From JBFISM01 sp041608535 (GTDB lineage Bacteria; Actinomycetota; Acidimicrobiia; Spongiisociales; UBA5794), in NCBI GenBank assembly GCA_041608535.1, contig JBFISM010000008.1, forward strand, positions 1 to 52,442: 52,442 bases of DNA, in the 5' to 3' direction. Under the pieces are notes generated by a model, which did not search any database, was not told where the DNA came from, and saw only the letters and a list, made by a program, of their open reading frames with translations. Positions 7,075 to 16,043 of this stretch are shown here, piece after piece (position 1 is the first letter of the stretch; each line of letters begins with the position of its first letter). The position numbers were made by a program, and so were the translations under genes.

Positions 7075-9794
7075 GCGGGTATCCGTGCAACGTCCGTGGG
7101 GTGCGCATCGGCAGAAGTATCGCCGTTCCGGCGATGCCAGCGATCCCAGAGGACCAGCATCGACGGCAGCACCAATACCGCGGCGAGCAACGCAAGGAGG
7201 ATGGTGTATGCGGTCACGAATCCAAACTGGCGGAACGGAATCGTCGTCGACGTCACGAGGATGCCGAAGCCCGCCACCGTGGTGACCGCCGACCCGGCCA
7301 GGGCACCGCCGGTGTGGGTGAGCGTCTCCTTGATCGCAGCCGCCGGCGTCGGTTGCGCCCGCCGCTCCTCGAGATACCGGTGGGTGATGTGAATCATGTA
7401 CGGGATGCCGATACCGATCGCCAGCGCTGCGATCGTGGCGGTGACGGGCCCAAAGGGGATACCGAACGCCGCCATGAGGGCGAATGACAGCACGACGACG
7501 AGCACCACCGGCAGCGTCGTGATCACACCGAGCATCGGGCGGCGCGCCTGGAACCAGAAGCTGACGACGAGCAGGATCAGGGCGGCCACCAGCGTGATCA
7601 TGAGCGACGACACCTGTGAATTGCGCAACGTCGTCACGACCACATCGTTGATGATCTCCTCCGAGGTTCCGATCGCACTGAGCCCGGCTTCCCCCACCGG
7701 GGTGAAATCGTCCGCGACGGCGGCCCGGAGGTCGCTCGCCCCGGATTCTCCAGCTTGGGTGGTGATGTCGAACAGAGCAGCGTCATATCCCCCTGTGTCG
7801 GTGCGATGCAGCACCCCCCGAAGCTGGTCCGGGGCGGCGGCAAACGCCGCATCGAAGATCGGGGCGACCGCAGCGCCATCTGCCACCCGTAACGTGGTCT
7901 GATCGAACCCTGCTTCCTCGAGCGCCGCACCCACCGCGGGATCGGCCACCGGTGATTCGGGATTGGCCAGTTGGATGACAGCAGCCAGCGGTGAGGTGCC
8001 GCTCGGCTGGCCACCGAACGTGACCACATCTGGGGTATCGACGAGGTTGCCGTTCGCCTCGGCCATGGCATTCCAGACGGTAGCCGTGGCGACCTCGCCT
8101 TCGATCAGGATCTGCGTGGTCTCGCCGAAACCACCGCCGAAGTCGTCGAGCAGCGTTTCGAAGGTGGTACGCAGCGGTGAGGTGGTAGGGACGAAATCGA
8201 GGAAGCTGAAGGCTGCCTCGAGGCGAGTCACTCCAAATCCACCCACTGCACCGAGCACCAGCGCCACCACGAGCGTGGCCGCCCCGAAACGGGTGGCCAG
8301 GCCGGACGTGCTGCCGATGAGCCGGGGCAAGGCTCGGGAGTCGCCACCTTCGAGGGCGTCTCGATCGAGACTGCCTCTGCGTTCCGCTCGCCGGTCGAGC
8401 ACCTCGCGCACCGCGGGGACGAACGTCAACATGAGCAGGAAGCTGGCCACGATGCCGATGGCGGCAAGCAAGCCGAACTCGCGCAGTGCCGGAATGTCGT
8501 TGGTGACGTTGGTGAGGAACCCGACCGCCGTCGTGACGGTCGCCAGAACCAGCGCCACACCGACGGTGCGGACGGCAATCCCCACGCCCTGATCCACTGT
8601 GCTGCCTTGCGAGACCTCGTCTCGATAGCGGCTGGTCACGTGGATCGAGTAATCCACACCGAGACCGATCAGGAGGATGGGCAAGATCTGCGCCATCGGA
8701 CTGGCCTCGGTGAAGATGAGGAACCCGAGACCGTTCATCCAGCCGATGGCGAAGAAGATCGCAATCAAGGTGAGCAACGTGTCGGCCACCGTGCGCCGCA
8801 GCCGCGGCGACTGCAACGTCCACACGAGAAACGTGAGCAGGATGATGACGACGGCAGCCAGCAGCAGCGTCCCCGAGGGCCAATCGGCCATGGCGTCGGG
8901 GAAGAGGCTCGGCAGGATGGTCGCCAGCGTGGGCAAGATGGCCACGATCGTGCCAAGCGCCATGGCCACGATGCCGACCACCGCCAGCCGCCGGTTGCGC
9001 TCCTGCCGGGGAATGATCAAGAACACCGTCGAGAGCACGATGATGATGATGAGACCGGCGGTGGCAAACAGCCGCCCGATCTCAGACTGGAACTCGTCCT
9101 GATCGGCGAAGAGCAGCTCGAAGGAGAAGGGCTGCGCCTCGAAGCCGGCGGGCAGCGCTGCGCCTTGGATCTGATCAGCTGCCGCTGCCGAGGTGTCGAC
9201 GAACTTCTCGACCTCCAGCTGGGTTCCTGCGTTGTGGAAGATGAGCATCAGAGCGGACTCCGAGCTCGGCATCGTCGTATCTGCCGACGCCGGCAGGAGC
9301 TGGTCGGCAAAACCGGCCTGCTCGGGCGGCATCTGCGCCAGTGCGTCGCCGTAGAGCTGGCGCAACTCGTCGTCGGAGCCAGGAGGTTGAGCCTCCTCCT
9401 GGAAGATCGCTTGCTCCGCGGGGAAGAGCCAGCTCACGAAGGCCGGTTGCTGAGGATCGTCGAGCAGGTAGCCACTGAGATCGCTCCCGGCCGCCGCCTC
9501 GGTGATGGCCTGCGATGCGGCGAGACCGTCGAGCGAGAACACGTCGCCGCCCTCGGGGGCGGTGACGATCACCTGCATGATGTTGACGGAGCTCTCCTCG
9601 CCGAAGAGTTCCGTGATTCGCTCGGCGGCGGCCAGCTCCGGAGCCTCGGGAGCGAACGAATCGTTGGAGTCTTCCTCCGGGGTGAATTGGCCGGACAGGG
9701 CACCGAGCGCCATGGAGATCGCGACGATGATGACGATGACGGCCCACGGGTATTTGCGCACGACGTTGGAAAGCCCATGGACCAGTGCGTTCAC
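7071..9794 (-). CDS. MMPL/RND-family exporter (HAE3-like)
   Basis: A 907-residue RND permease with the two-fold layout of the family. One N-terminal helix (about 17-36) is followed by a large extracytoplasmic loop, then a five-helix bundle including the sterol-sensing-like segment (GLGVDYSIHVTSRYRDE). The pattern repeats in the second half, with GIGIPYMIHITHRYLEERR. Such actinobacterial proteins export lipids, hopanoids or other hydrophobic molecules using the proton gradient. The start is GTG at 9794 with GAGG upstream. It lies downstream of thrS on the same strand after a 149-nt gap with no gene. The substrate is unknown; nearness to the lipid-mannoside genes is suggestive only. Confidence 0.88.
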   Translation of the reverse strand: MNALVHGLSNVVRKYPWAVIVIIVAISMALGALSGQFTPEEDSNDSFAPEAPELAAAERITELFGEESSVNIMQVIVTAPEGGDVFSLDGLAASQAITEAAAGSDLSGYLLDDPQQPAFVSWLFPAEQAIFQEEAQPPGSDDELRQLYGDALAQMPPEQAGFADQLLPASADTTMPSSESALMLIFHNAGTQLEVEKFVDTSAAAADQIQGAALPAGFEAQPFSFELLFADQDEFQSEIGRLFATAGLIIIIVLSTVFLIIPRQERNRRLAVVGIVAMALGTIVAILPTLATILPSLFPDAMADWPSGTLLLAAVVIILLTFLVWTLQSPRLRRTVADTLLTLIAIFFAIGWMNGLGFLIFTEASPMAQILPILLIGLGVDYSIHVTSRYRDEVSQGSTVDQGVGIAVRTVGVALVLATVTTAVGFLTNVTNDIPALREFGLLAAIGIVASFLLMLTFVPAVREVLDRRAERRGSLDRDALEGGDSRALPRLIGSTSGLATRFGAATLVVALVLGAVGGFGVTRLEAAFSFLDFVPTTSPLRTTFETLLDDFGGGFGETTQILIEGEVATATVWNAMAEANGNLVDTPDVVTFGGQPSGTSPLAAVIQLANPESPVADPAVGAALEEAGFDQTTLRVADGAAVAPIFDAAFAAAPDQLRGVLHRTDTGGYDAALFDITTQAGESGASDLRAAVADDFTPVGEAGLSAIGTSEEIINDVVVTTLRNSQVSSLMITLVAALILLVVSFWFQARRPMLGVITTLPVVLVVVLSFALMAAFGIPFGPVTATIAALAIGIGIPYMIHITHRYLEERRAQPTPAAAIKETLTHTGGALAGSAVTTVAGFGILVTSTTIPFRQFGFVTAYTILLALLAAVLVLPSMLVLWDRWHRRNGDTSADAHPTDVARIPA

Positions 9795-9943
9795 GATGCC
9801 TCGATTCTCTCAGCCGCTGGGCGCAGCCGTGGAAGTGGTTGCGGTACCGGCTGCGCTCCCTTCGGTGACCCAGCTTATCTACGGCAGTACGGCGCCCGAC
9901 CCATTGTCGGATTTGTCGTGGTTCCGGCGAGACGTGGAGAGGC

Positions 9944-11875
9944 TCAGCGCGGCGGGGCCGTGAGCTCCACGAGCTCCGCGCGGGCATCGTCGACCGGCAC
10001 ACCCCGTCGCTCGACGTCCTCATCTCGCAGTCTGATCCCCGCCGTCTCGTTGGCCACATCGTCGTCGCCGACCACGAGGACCGCAGGCGTCTTGTTCGTA
10101 ATGGCTCGGCGGATCTTCTCCCCGACTGTGTCGTCCGCCTCGTCGACGTCGACCCTGAGCCCCTCGCCCTTCAGCCGCAGTGCAACGGTGCGGGCGTAGT
10201 CGAGGTGGCGATCCGCGACCGGGACGATGGCGACTTGGGTGGGCGACAGCCAGGCGGGAAGCGCCCCGGCGTAGTGCTCGAGCAGGATGGCGACGAAACG
10301 CTCGATCGAACCCATGAGTGCACGGTGAATCATCACCGGGCGTGCCGAGACGTTCTCGCTCGTGGTGTAGCCGAGGTCGAAGTTCTCCGGTTGGGCGAAG
10401 TCGACCTGCAACGTCGACAGCTGCCAGCGCCGGCCGATGGCATCACGCACGTGGATGTCGATCTTCGGGCCGTAGAAAGCACCCTCCCCCTCCGCCACCT
10501 CGTAGGGGATCCCGGCGGTGACCAGGGCGTCTCGCAGCGCCTCTTCGGCACGATCCCACAGCTCTGCCCGGCCCACCGACTTGTCGGGTCGCGTCGACAG
10601 ATCGGCCTCGAACTCCTCGAACCCAAAGTCGCGCAGCACCATGAGCGTGAAGTCGAGCAGGTTCTGCAGCTCGGCCGCGATCTGGTCCTCGGTGATGAAG
10701 ATGTGACTGTCGTCCTGGGTGAAGCCGCGCGCCCGGAGTAGTCCGTGAATGACACCGGAGCGTTCGTAGCGATACACCGTCCCCAGCTCGTACAGCCGGA
10801 GGGGCAGTTCGCGGTAGCTGCGGCCGCGGCTCGAATAGATGAGGATGTGGAACGGACAGTTCATGGGCTTCATCCGGTATTCGCTGCCGTGGTCCATCTC
10901 CATACCCGGGTACATGCCTTCGGCGTAGAAGTCCAGGTGACCCGAGGTGTGCCACAGATCGGATCGAGCGACGTGCGGCGAGAAGACGATGTCGTAGTCG
11001 TTGGCCTGATGTGTCCGCCGGCTGTAGTCCTCGATCTCCCGCCGGATGATGCCGCCTTTCGGGTGCCACACCGCCAATCCGCTGCCCAGCTCCGTGGGAA
11101 AGGAGAACAAGTCGAGGTCCGTGCCGAGTTTGCGATGGTCGCGACGCTTCGCCTCCTCGAGTCGATGCAGGTGATCCTCGAGTGCCTGCTTGCTTTCCCA
11201 TGCCGTGCCATAGATCCGCTGCAACTGGGCCTTCGATTCGTCGCCACGCCAGTAGGCGCCGGCGGTGCGCATGAGCTTGAACGCCTTGAGACGACCGGTC
11301 GACGGCAGGTGCGGCCCGCGGCACAGATCCACGAAGTCTTCGTTGCGATACACGCTGACCTCGTCTCCACCGGCGCCCTCGCTCTCCTCGACGGACTCGA
11401 TGATCTCCGTCTTGAATGGTTGGTCGGCGAAGACATCGAGTGCCTTCTCCTTGGACATCGTGTCCCGCACGAAGGGCTGGTCCTCGGCGACGATCTCGTG
11501 CATACGGGTCTCGATGCGCTCGATGTCGTCCGGGGTGAAACCACGACCAATGTCGAAGTCGTAGTAGAACCCGTCGTCGATCGGAGGTCCGATGGCGAAA
11601 GCCGCTCCGGGGTACAGATCGAGAACGGCCTGCGCCAGGACGTGGGCGGCGGAATGCCGCAGCACATGCCGGCCGTCCGGCGTGGTATCCGTGACGATCT
11701 CTATGGAGCCATCGCCCGGCAACGGCCGTCCGAGATCGCGCAACTCTCCGTCGAACCGCACGGCCACGGCGGCCTTGGCCAAACGGGCTCCGATCGAAGT
11801 AGCTACGTCGGCCCCGGTGACTCCGTCGTGGTACTCGCGAGCACTTCCATCGGGGAGGGTGATGTGAACTGGCAC
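9944..11875 (-). CDS. thrS: threonyl-tRNA synthetase
   Basis: A 643-residue class II aminoacyl-tRNA synthetase charging tRNA-Thr. The order is an N-terminal TGS domain (about 1-62), the editing domain with its HSAAH motif, the catalytic core with the zinc-site region MNCPFHI and class II motifs (ARGFTQDDSHIF; RPVMIHRALMGSIERF), and a C-terminal anticodon-binding domain. Full length for the family. The GTG start at 11875 has an AGAAGAAGA purine stretch upstream. In mycobacteria thrS also heads the block leading to pgsA and pimA. Confidence 0.96.
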   Translation of the reverse strand: MPVHITLPDGSAREYHDGVTGADVATSIGARLAKAAVAVRFDGELRDLGRPLPGDGSIEIVTDTTPDGRHVLRHSAAHVLAQAVLDLYPGAAFAIGPPIDDGFYYDFDIGRGFTPDDIERIETRMHEIVAEDQPFVRDTMSKEKALDVFADQPFKTEIIESVEESEGAGGDEVSVYRNEDFVDLCRGPHLPSTGRLKAFKLMRTAGAYWRGDESKAQLQRIYGTAWESKQALEDHLHRLEEAKRRDHRKLGTDLDLFSFPTELGSGLAVWHPKGGIIRREIEDYSRRTHQANDYDIVFSPHVARSDLWHTSGHLDFYAEGMYPGMEMDHGSEYRMKPMNCPFHILIYSSRGRSYRELPLRLYELGTVYRYERSGVIHGLLRARGFTQDDSHIFITEDQIAAELQNLLDFTLMVLRDFGFEEFEADLSTRPDKSVGRAELWDRAEEALRDALVTAGIPYEVAEGEGAFYGPKIDIHVRDAIGRRWQLSTLQVDFAQPENFDLGYTTSENVSARPVMIHRALMGSIERFVAILLEHYAGALPAWLSPTQVAIVPVADRHLDYARTVALRLKGEGLRVDVDEADDTVGEKIRRAITNKTPAVLVVGDDDVANETAGIRLRDEDVERRGVPVDDARAELVELTAPPR

Positions 11876-12015
11876 GTGATCTTCTTCTCGCAGTCGGGGC
11901 TGCCGGATGTCCTGGCGGTCTCGGCGCCCGGAGCCTAGTTGAGCTCAGCTCGGCGCCGGACCCTCTTCGATGCGTTTGCGGCGGGGAAATCCGCGAAAAC
12001 CGGGACTGCCGGTCC

Positions 12016-12021
12016 TAGCCT
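12016..12021 (+). promoter_or_regulatory. candidate -10 box (TAGCCT) for the zinc-ribbon protein
   Basis: TAGCCT lies 26 nt before the ATG at 12048 and ahead of a strong AGGAGGAAGG ribosome site (12030-12039). No clear -35. The gap 11876-12047 also drives thrS on the other strand, where TAGGCT (11937-11932) is a possible -10. Confidence 0.3.
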
Positions 12022-12047
12022 TTCATACCAGGAGGAAGGACCGGATC

Positions 12048-12248
12048 ATGATCGAGACGATCGTCGCCGCTGCCCTGGTTGCCGGAGGCGTGGTGGCCGC
12101 TACTCGCACTCCGGCATCGACTCCCCGGATCGGTCCGGTGCCGCATGCCGGTCTCGAACTCGGCCCCGATCTCCCCTGTCCCTGGTGCCATTCCGAGACC
12201 GACGAGAGCGACGTGCGTTGCCGCTCGTGCGGTCAGCGCTTCGGCTGA
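12048..12248 (+). CDS. small membrane-anchored zinc-ribbon protein
   Basis: A 66-residue protein with an N-terminal hydrophobic helix (about 3-17) and a C-terminal four-cysteine knuckle, CPWCHSETDESDVRCRSCG, typical of a zinc ribbon. Function is unknown; proteins of this kind are often placed as small regulatory or scaffold factors. The ATG at 12048 follows a near-perfect AGGAGG site. The last 16 nt overlap the 3' end of mshD on the other strand. Confidence 0.7.
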   Translation: MIETIVAAALVAGGVVAATRTPASTPRIGPVPHAGLELGPDLPCPWCHSETDESDVRCRSCGQRFG

Positions 12249-13117
12249 CACACGAGCTCGTAGGCGAAGGTCTCAAAGGTTCGGGTGAATCCGTTGGCCG
12301 CGTAGAAATCGGTCAGCTTGACATCGTCGCCGTCCATGTACAGCTGCACCCTCCCTGCTCCCTGCCGTCGATGCAGATCTGCCAGCCCCGCATCGAGAAG
12401 GGCCCTCCCCAAACCGGAGCCTCGTACCTCGGGAACCACACCGATGATGTAGATCTCGCCGAGCGATCCGGGGTGTAGCTTCGTCCAGCAGTAGCCCACC
12501 ACCTCATCTGCGTCGTCGACCGCGAGGATGAAACCCGCCGGATCGAACCAGTCCTCGGATTGACGGCGTCGGAGGTCGGCTTCGTCGATCGCCGAGGTCT
12601 CAGGGTGGTGCGCAAACGCCCGGCGGTTCACCCTCACCCACGCCGCTTCGTCCTCACCAACCACGAAGCGGCGCAGCCGGAATCCGGCCGGCACCACCGG
12701 ATCCAGATCATCTGACTCGTCGAGCCACCGCTCCATGGTTATCAGCCGTCGTGTCCGCATGAAGTCCATGGCCTCGGCGGCGGTGATGTCTGCGTCCCGC
12801 CACGCCCACACGTAGCCGGACGTTTCGGGCGGAAGCGATGCGCACAGCTGCCTCATCAGGCCCACCGCCACCTGCACCTCGGCCGTGCCGGGGCGAGGGA
12901 CGAGCTCGATGCCGTAGCCGCCATCGCCATGTTGGGCCGCGATCGCATACCCCGCAATCCCCTGGGAATCCACGGCCACGACCTCGATCGCCTCCCCGGA
13001 CCGACGTTTCGCGACCTTGTACTCGGTGAGAGCATCGCGCTGATCCGCCCCGCTTCGCCGTGCGAGCAGTCGTTCGATGTGATCCTGGTCGTCTCGCCGC
13101 ACCCGTCGGAACTGCAT
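12233..13117 (-). CDS. mshD: mycothiol synthase
   Basis: A 294-residue protein with two tandem GNAT folds, as in MshD, which acetylates Cys-GlcN-Ins to give mycothiol in the cytoplasm. The hallmark RAFAHHPE, the stretch around FDPAGFILAVDDADEVVGY and the acetyl-CoA loop VVPEVRGSGLGRALL are all present. The ATG at 13117 has no Shine-Dalgarno; instead TAGTGT lies six bases before it, the pattern of a leaderless actinobacterial mRNA. Mycothiol genes are restricted to Actinobacteria, which helps place the organism. Confidence 0.87.
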   Translation of the reverse strand: MQFRRVRRDDQDHIERLLARRSGADQRDALTEYKVAKRRSGEAIEVVAVDSQGIAGYAIAAQHGDGGYGIELVPRPGTAEVQVAVGLMRQLCASLPPETSGYVWAWRDADITAAEAMDFMRTRRLITMERWLDESDDLDPVVPAGFRLRRFVVGEDEAAWVRVNRRAFAHHPETSAIDEADLRRRQSEDWFDPAGFILAVDDADEVVGYCWTKLHPGSLGEIYIIGVVPEVRGSGLGRALLDAGLADLHRRQGAGRVQLYMDGDDVKLTDFYAANGFTRTFETFAYELVCQPKR

Positions 13118-13123
13118 TTGGCG

Positions 13124-13129
13124 ACACTA
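13124..13129 (-). promoter_or_regulatory. leaderless-type -10 box for mshD
   Basis: On the minus strand TAGTGT is followed by exactly six bases and then the mshD ATG. No ribosome site is present between them. Confidence 0.4.
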
Positions 13130-13221
13130 CGCCGTGTGACGGGCCGCCAGCGACCACCTCGGCACCGTCCATTGGGCCCGGCCCGGACTGCTCCATCCCC
13201 GATTTTGGCTCTCTCAGCCTC

Positions 13222-13227
13222 TAACCT
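13222..13227 (+). promoter_or_regulatory. leaderless-type -10 box for the patatin-like gene
   Basis: TAACCT is followed by seven bases and the ATG at 13235, with no ribosome site between them. Confidence 0.4.
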
Positions 13228-13234
13228 GGGCGCA

Positions 13235-14227
13235 ATGTCACGGGTAGGTTTGGTGCTGGGAGGTGGGGGGCCCACAGGTGCGTCCTACCACCTTGGAGCC
13301 CTGCTCGCTCTCGAGATGGCAACCGGATGGGATGCGGACGACGCCGAGGTCATCGTGGGCACATCGGCGGGCGCATTCACCGCAGCGATGGTACGCGGAG
13401 GCGAGCTGTCCCTCGACACGTTCCTCGACGGAGGAACCGACCGTGAGGACGTGGCACGGCGGTTGCAGCGGCGGATCTATCGCCGCACCCGTCCGGGCGG
13501 GATGTTCCGATGGATGCGGCGCGGCATTCTGCCCAACCTCACCCACCCCGATCTGCGCCTCATCGTCGGCAGCCCCGCCATCTACTCGACCGCCGGAATC
13601 GAGGAGTGGGTTCGGGAGCGTCTCGGCCCGATGGCCGACGGATGGCCGGAGAAGCCAACTGTGATCGTCGCCTTCGATCTCATCTCCGGCAAGCGGGTTC
13701 CCTTCGGCACCGAGGCCGCCCCCGACGCACCGCTGGCCACGGCGGTTGGCGCCAGCGCGGCCATCCCGATGGTGTACCAGCCTGTGCGCATCGACGGCAG
13801 CCTCTACGTGGACGGAGGGCTGGCCAGCGGGACCAGCGCAGACTTCGTGCTCGGTGCCGAGCAGCCACTCGACCTCGTGCTCGTCATCGCTCCGATGGCC
13901 GCTGATGAGCTGCGCACCGGAGCGCGCTTTTACGAAGCGGCCATCGACAATGTCGGCTGCGCCGCTCTCGACGCCGAGGTCGATCGGATCCGGGGTGCTT
14001 GGCCGGACACCGACATCGTGGTGCTCCGTCCGGACGAGCACGTGCTCCAGGTGACACGGCCCAATCCGCTGTCGACCCGGGCGACCATCCCCACGTTCCT
14101 ACGCACCCTGCGCTCGCTGCGCGACTCGCTCGCGGAGCAGGAGACGTGGACGACCCTGCGCCACCATTTGGCGCCAACCTCCGCCACCCACGCTTCCGGT
14201 TCACAACTGGGTCGTGCGGCCCGTTGA
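13235..14227 (+). CDS. patatin-like phospholipase family protein
   Basis: A 330-residue protein of the patatin/RssA type, a Ser-Asp dyad lipid acyl hydrolase. It has the glycine-rich oxyanion loop GLVLGGGGPTGASYHLGA at the very N-terminus, the nucleophile elbow GTSAG and the dyad aspartate in VDGGLASG. The catalytic set is complete, so it is probably active, though the lipid substrate is unknown. The ATG at 13235 gives a start directly before the oxyanion motif and fits a leaderless transcript. Divergent from mshD. Confidence 0.87.
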   Translation: MSRVGLVLGGGGPTGASYHLGALLALEMATGWDADDAEVIVGTSAGAFTAAMVRGGELSLDTFLDGGTDREDVARRLQRRIYRRTRPGGMFRWMRRGILPNLTHPDLRLIVGSPAIYSTAGIEEWVRERLGPMADGWPEKPTVIVAFDLISGKRVPFGTEAAPDAPLATAVGASAAIPMVYQPVRIDGSLYVDGGLASGTSADFVLGAEQPLDLVLVIAPMAADELRTGARFYEAAIDNVGCAALDAEVDRIRGAWPDTDIVVLRPDEHVLQVTRPNPLSTRATIPTFLRTLRSLRDSLAEQETWTTLRHHLAPTSATHASGSQLGRAAR

Positions 14228-14252
14228 GGGCAAAGACCACATCTCATACACT
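14224..14252 (+). promoter_or_regulatory. promoter for the Flp pilin gene
   Basis: TTGAGG at 14224-14229 and TACACT at 14247-14252 are separated by 17 bases. The -35 box overlaps the stop codon of the patatin-like gene. Confidence 0.4.
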
Positions 14253-14326
14253 GCTGATTGAGGCAAAAGAGGCGGGCCAGCTCGTGGGCACTGGGCCGGG
14301 AGCCCTAGTGGATACCCGAGGTGAGG

Positions 14327-14527
14327 ATGATCCTTCGAGCGCAGTTGTGGTGGGTCTTACGCGGTGACGAGCACGGCGCCAATCTCGTCGAATACGCACT
14401 GTTGATCGCCTTCATCGCACTCGTCGTGGTGAGCGCGGTCGAGTATCTCGGTAACGCAACGGTGGCTCACATCGACGACCTCAACACCGAGTGGGAGACG
14501 TTTGGCTCCGGTGGGGGCGGCGGCTGA
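14327..14527 (+). CDS. Flp-family type IVb pilin
   Basis: A 66-residue pilin. A short basic leader precedes GANLVEYALLIAFIALVV, the classical Flp/Fap motif with Glu at +5 of the mature hydrophobic helix, then a short polar tail ending in a glycine run. Flp pilins are cleaved by a prepilin peptidase and assembled by a Tad ATPase system. No tad/cpa/rcp gene is near it, so it is an orphan here. I prefer the ATG at 14327 (GAGG five bases upstream) over the GTG at 14321. Confidence 0.8.
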   Translation: MILRAQLWWVLRGDEHGANLVEYALLIAFIALVVVSAVEYLGNATVAHIDDLNTEWETFGSGGGGG

Positions 14528-14556
14528 CCACCTTCACCAGTCGCAGTCATAACCTC

Positions 14557-15915
14557 TCATCGCACCGCCGGTATCTTCTCCATAGCGGCGGCAACCTTGT
14601 CGGCCGGATACTCGTAATCAACCAACTCGCCACTCATGAAATCCTCGTAGGCCCTCAGGTCGAAGTGGCCATGACCGCAGAGGGCGGTGAGGACCACCGT
14701 CTCTTCTCCCGTCTCTTTCGCCCGATTCGCCTCGCGGATGGCTGCGGCGATGGCATGGGTCGGTTCAGGAGCAGGGATGATGCCCTGGGTGCGGGCGAAG
14801 GTCACCGCGGCTTCGAAGCACTCCGTCTGCCCGATCGCCTCCGCCTCCACCAGACCCAATTCGTAGAGGTGCGAGACCAGCGGGGCCATCCCGTGATAGC
14901 GCAGACCTCCCGCATGGATTGGATCGGGGATGAAGTCGTGGCCAAGAGTGTGCATCTTGACGAGTGGAGCCATGCCGGCGGTGTCGCCGAAGTCGTAGCG
15001 GTACACGCCGCGAGTGAGCGACGGACAGGCGGCCGGCTCGACGCAGCGGATGGTCGGGCTCATGTTGCCGGCGAGCTTCTCCCGGATGAACGGGAAGGAG
15101 AGACCTCCGAAGTTCGACCCGCCACCGGTACAGCCGACCAACAGATCCGGCGTCTCGTCGATCTCGCGAAGCTGCCGCAACGCCTCCTCACCGATGACCG
15201 TTTGATGCATGAGCACGTGGTTGAGCACGCTTCCCAGCGCATACCGGGCGTGCGGATCCCCGGCGGCGACTTCGATCGCTTCCGAGATCGCAATGCCGAG
15301 CGAACCCGGATTGTCGGGATCCTGCTCGAGGATCGCTCTCCCCGCCTGCGTGGCGTCGCTTGGGCTGGGGTGTACCTCGGCGCCCCACACCTGCATCATG
15401 GTGGCGCGATATGGCTTGGCGTCGTATGAGGCACGCACCTGCCACACCTCACACTCCAGCTCGAACAGCGCACAGGCGAACGCCAGCGCACTCCCCCACT
15501 GCCCGGCGCCGGTCTCGGTCGTCAACTTACGTACGCCCTCCTGAGCGTTGTAGAACGCCTGAGGAACCGCGGTATTGGGCTTGTGCGAGCCGGCGGGGCT
15601 CACCCCCTCGTACTTGTAGTAGATGCGCGCCGGGGTATCGAGCGCCTGCTCCAGCCGATGCGCTCGGTACAGCGGTGAAGGACGCCACAGACGGTAGATG
15701 TCCATGACCTCGCCGGGAATGTCGACGTAGCTGTCGCCAGTCACCTCCTGGCCGATGAGCGCCATGGGGAACAATGGCGCCAGATCGTCGGGACCCACCG
15801 GTTGATGTGTGCCCGGGTGAAGTGGCGGCGGTGGCGGCGAGGGCAAATCCGGAATGAGGTTGTACCACTGAGTCGGGATCTCGCTCTCCGCAAGCATGAT
15901 CTTGGTATCGGTCAT
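14557..15915 (-). CDS. TrpB2-type tryptophan synthase beta-like PLP enzyme
   Basis: A 452-residue fold-type II PLP enzyme. The PLP lysine lies in GVSPAGSHKPNTA and the phosphate-binding glycine loop in GCTGGGSNFGG. The length and proline-rich N-terminus (PDLPSPPPPPLHPGTHQ) identify the TrpB2 branch, which is larger than TrpB1 and usually works without TrpA, condensing indole or a related nucleophile with serine or O-phosphoserine. No trpA or other trp gene is adjacent. A GGAGGAG site lies before the ATG at 15915. Confidence 0.9.
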   Translation of the reverse strand: MTDTKIMLAESEIPTQWYNLIPDLPSPPPPPLHPGTHQPVGPDDLAPLFPMALIGQEVTGDSYVDIPGEVMDIYRLWRPSPLYRAHRLEQALDTPARIYYKYEGVSPAGSHKPNTAVPQAFYNAQEGVRKLTTETGAGQWGSALAFACALFELECEVWQVRASYDAKPYRATMMQVWGAEVHPSPSDATQAGRAILEQDPDNPGSLGIAISEAIEVAAGDPHARYALGSVLNHVLMHQTVIGEEALRQLREIDETPDLLVGCTGGGSNFGGLSFPFIREKLAGNMSPTIRCVEPAACPSLTRGVYRYDFGDTAGMAPLVKMHTLGHDFIPDPIHAGGLRYHGMAPLVSHLYELGLVEAEAIGQTECFEAAVTFARTQGIIPAPEPTHAIAAAIREANRAKETGEETVVLTALCGHGHFDLRAYEDFMSGELVDYEYPADKVAAAMEKIPAVR

Positions 15916-16043
15916 GTCTCCTCCATCTGCGCCATTGCTGCGGAGCGTATCGCTTCTCGGGTCTGATTGCTGCGGCCTCGCGAGGATGCGGCCGCCGTTC
16001 GCAGGTCGCAGTAACGTTTCCCCCGGCGACGAGCAGGAAGACC

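Noticed and set aside
8607..10199. 530-codon plus-strand frame opposite the exporter
   Set aside because: Antisense shadow running across two real minus-strand genes (exporter and thrS), with no recognisable motif.
11876..12047. possible T-box or other leader control upstream of thrS
   Set aside because: No T-box sequence or specifier-loop pattern was visible in the leader, only a weak -10 box.
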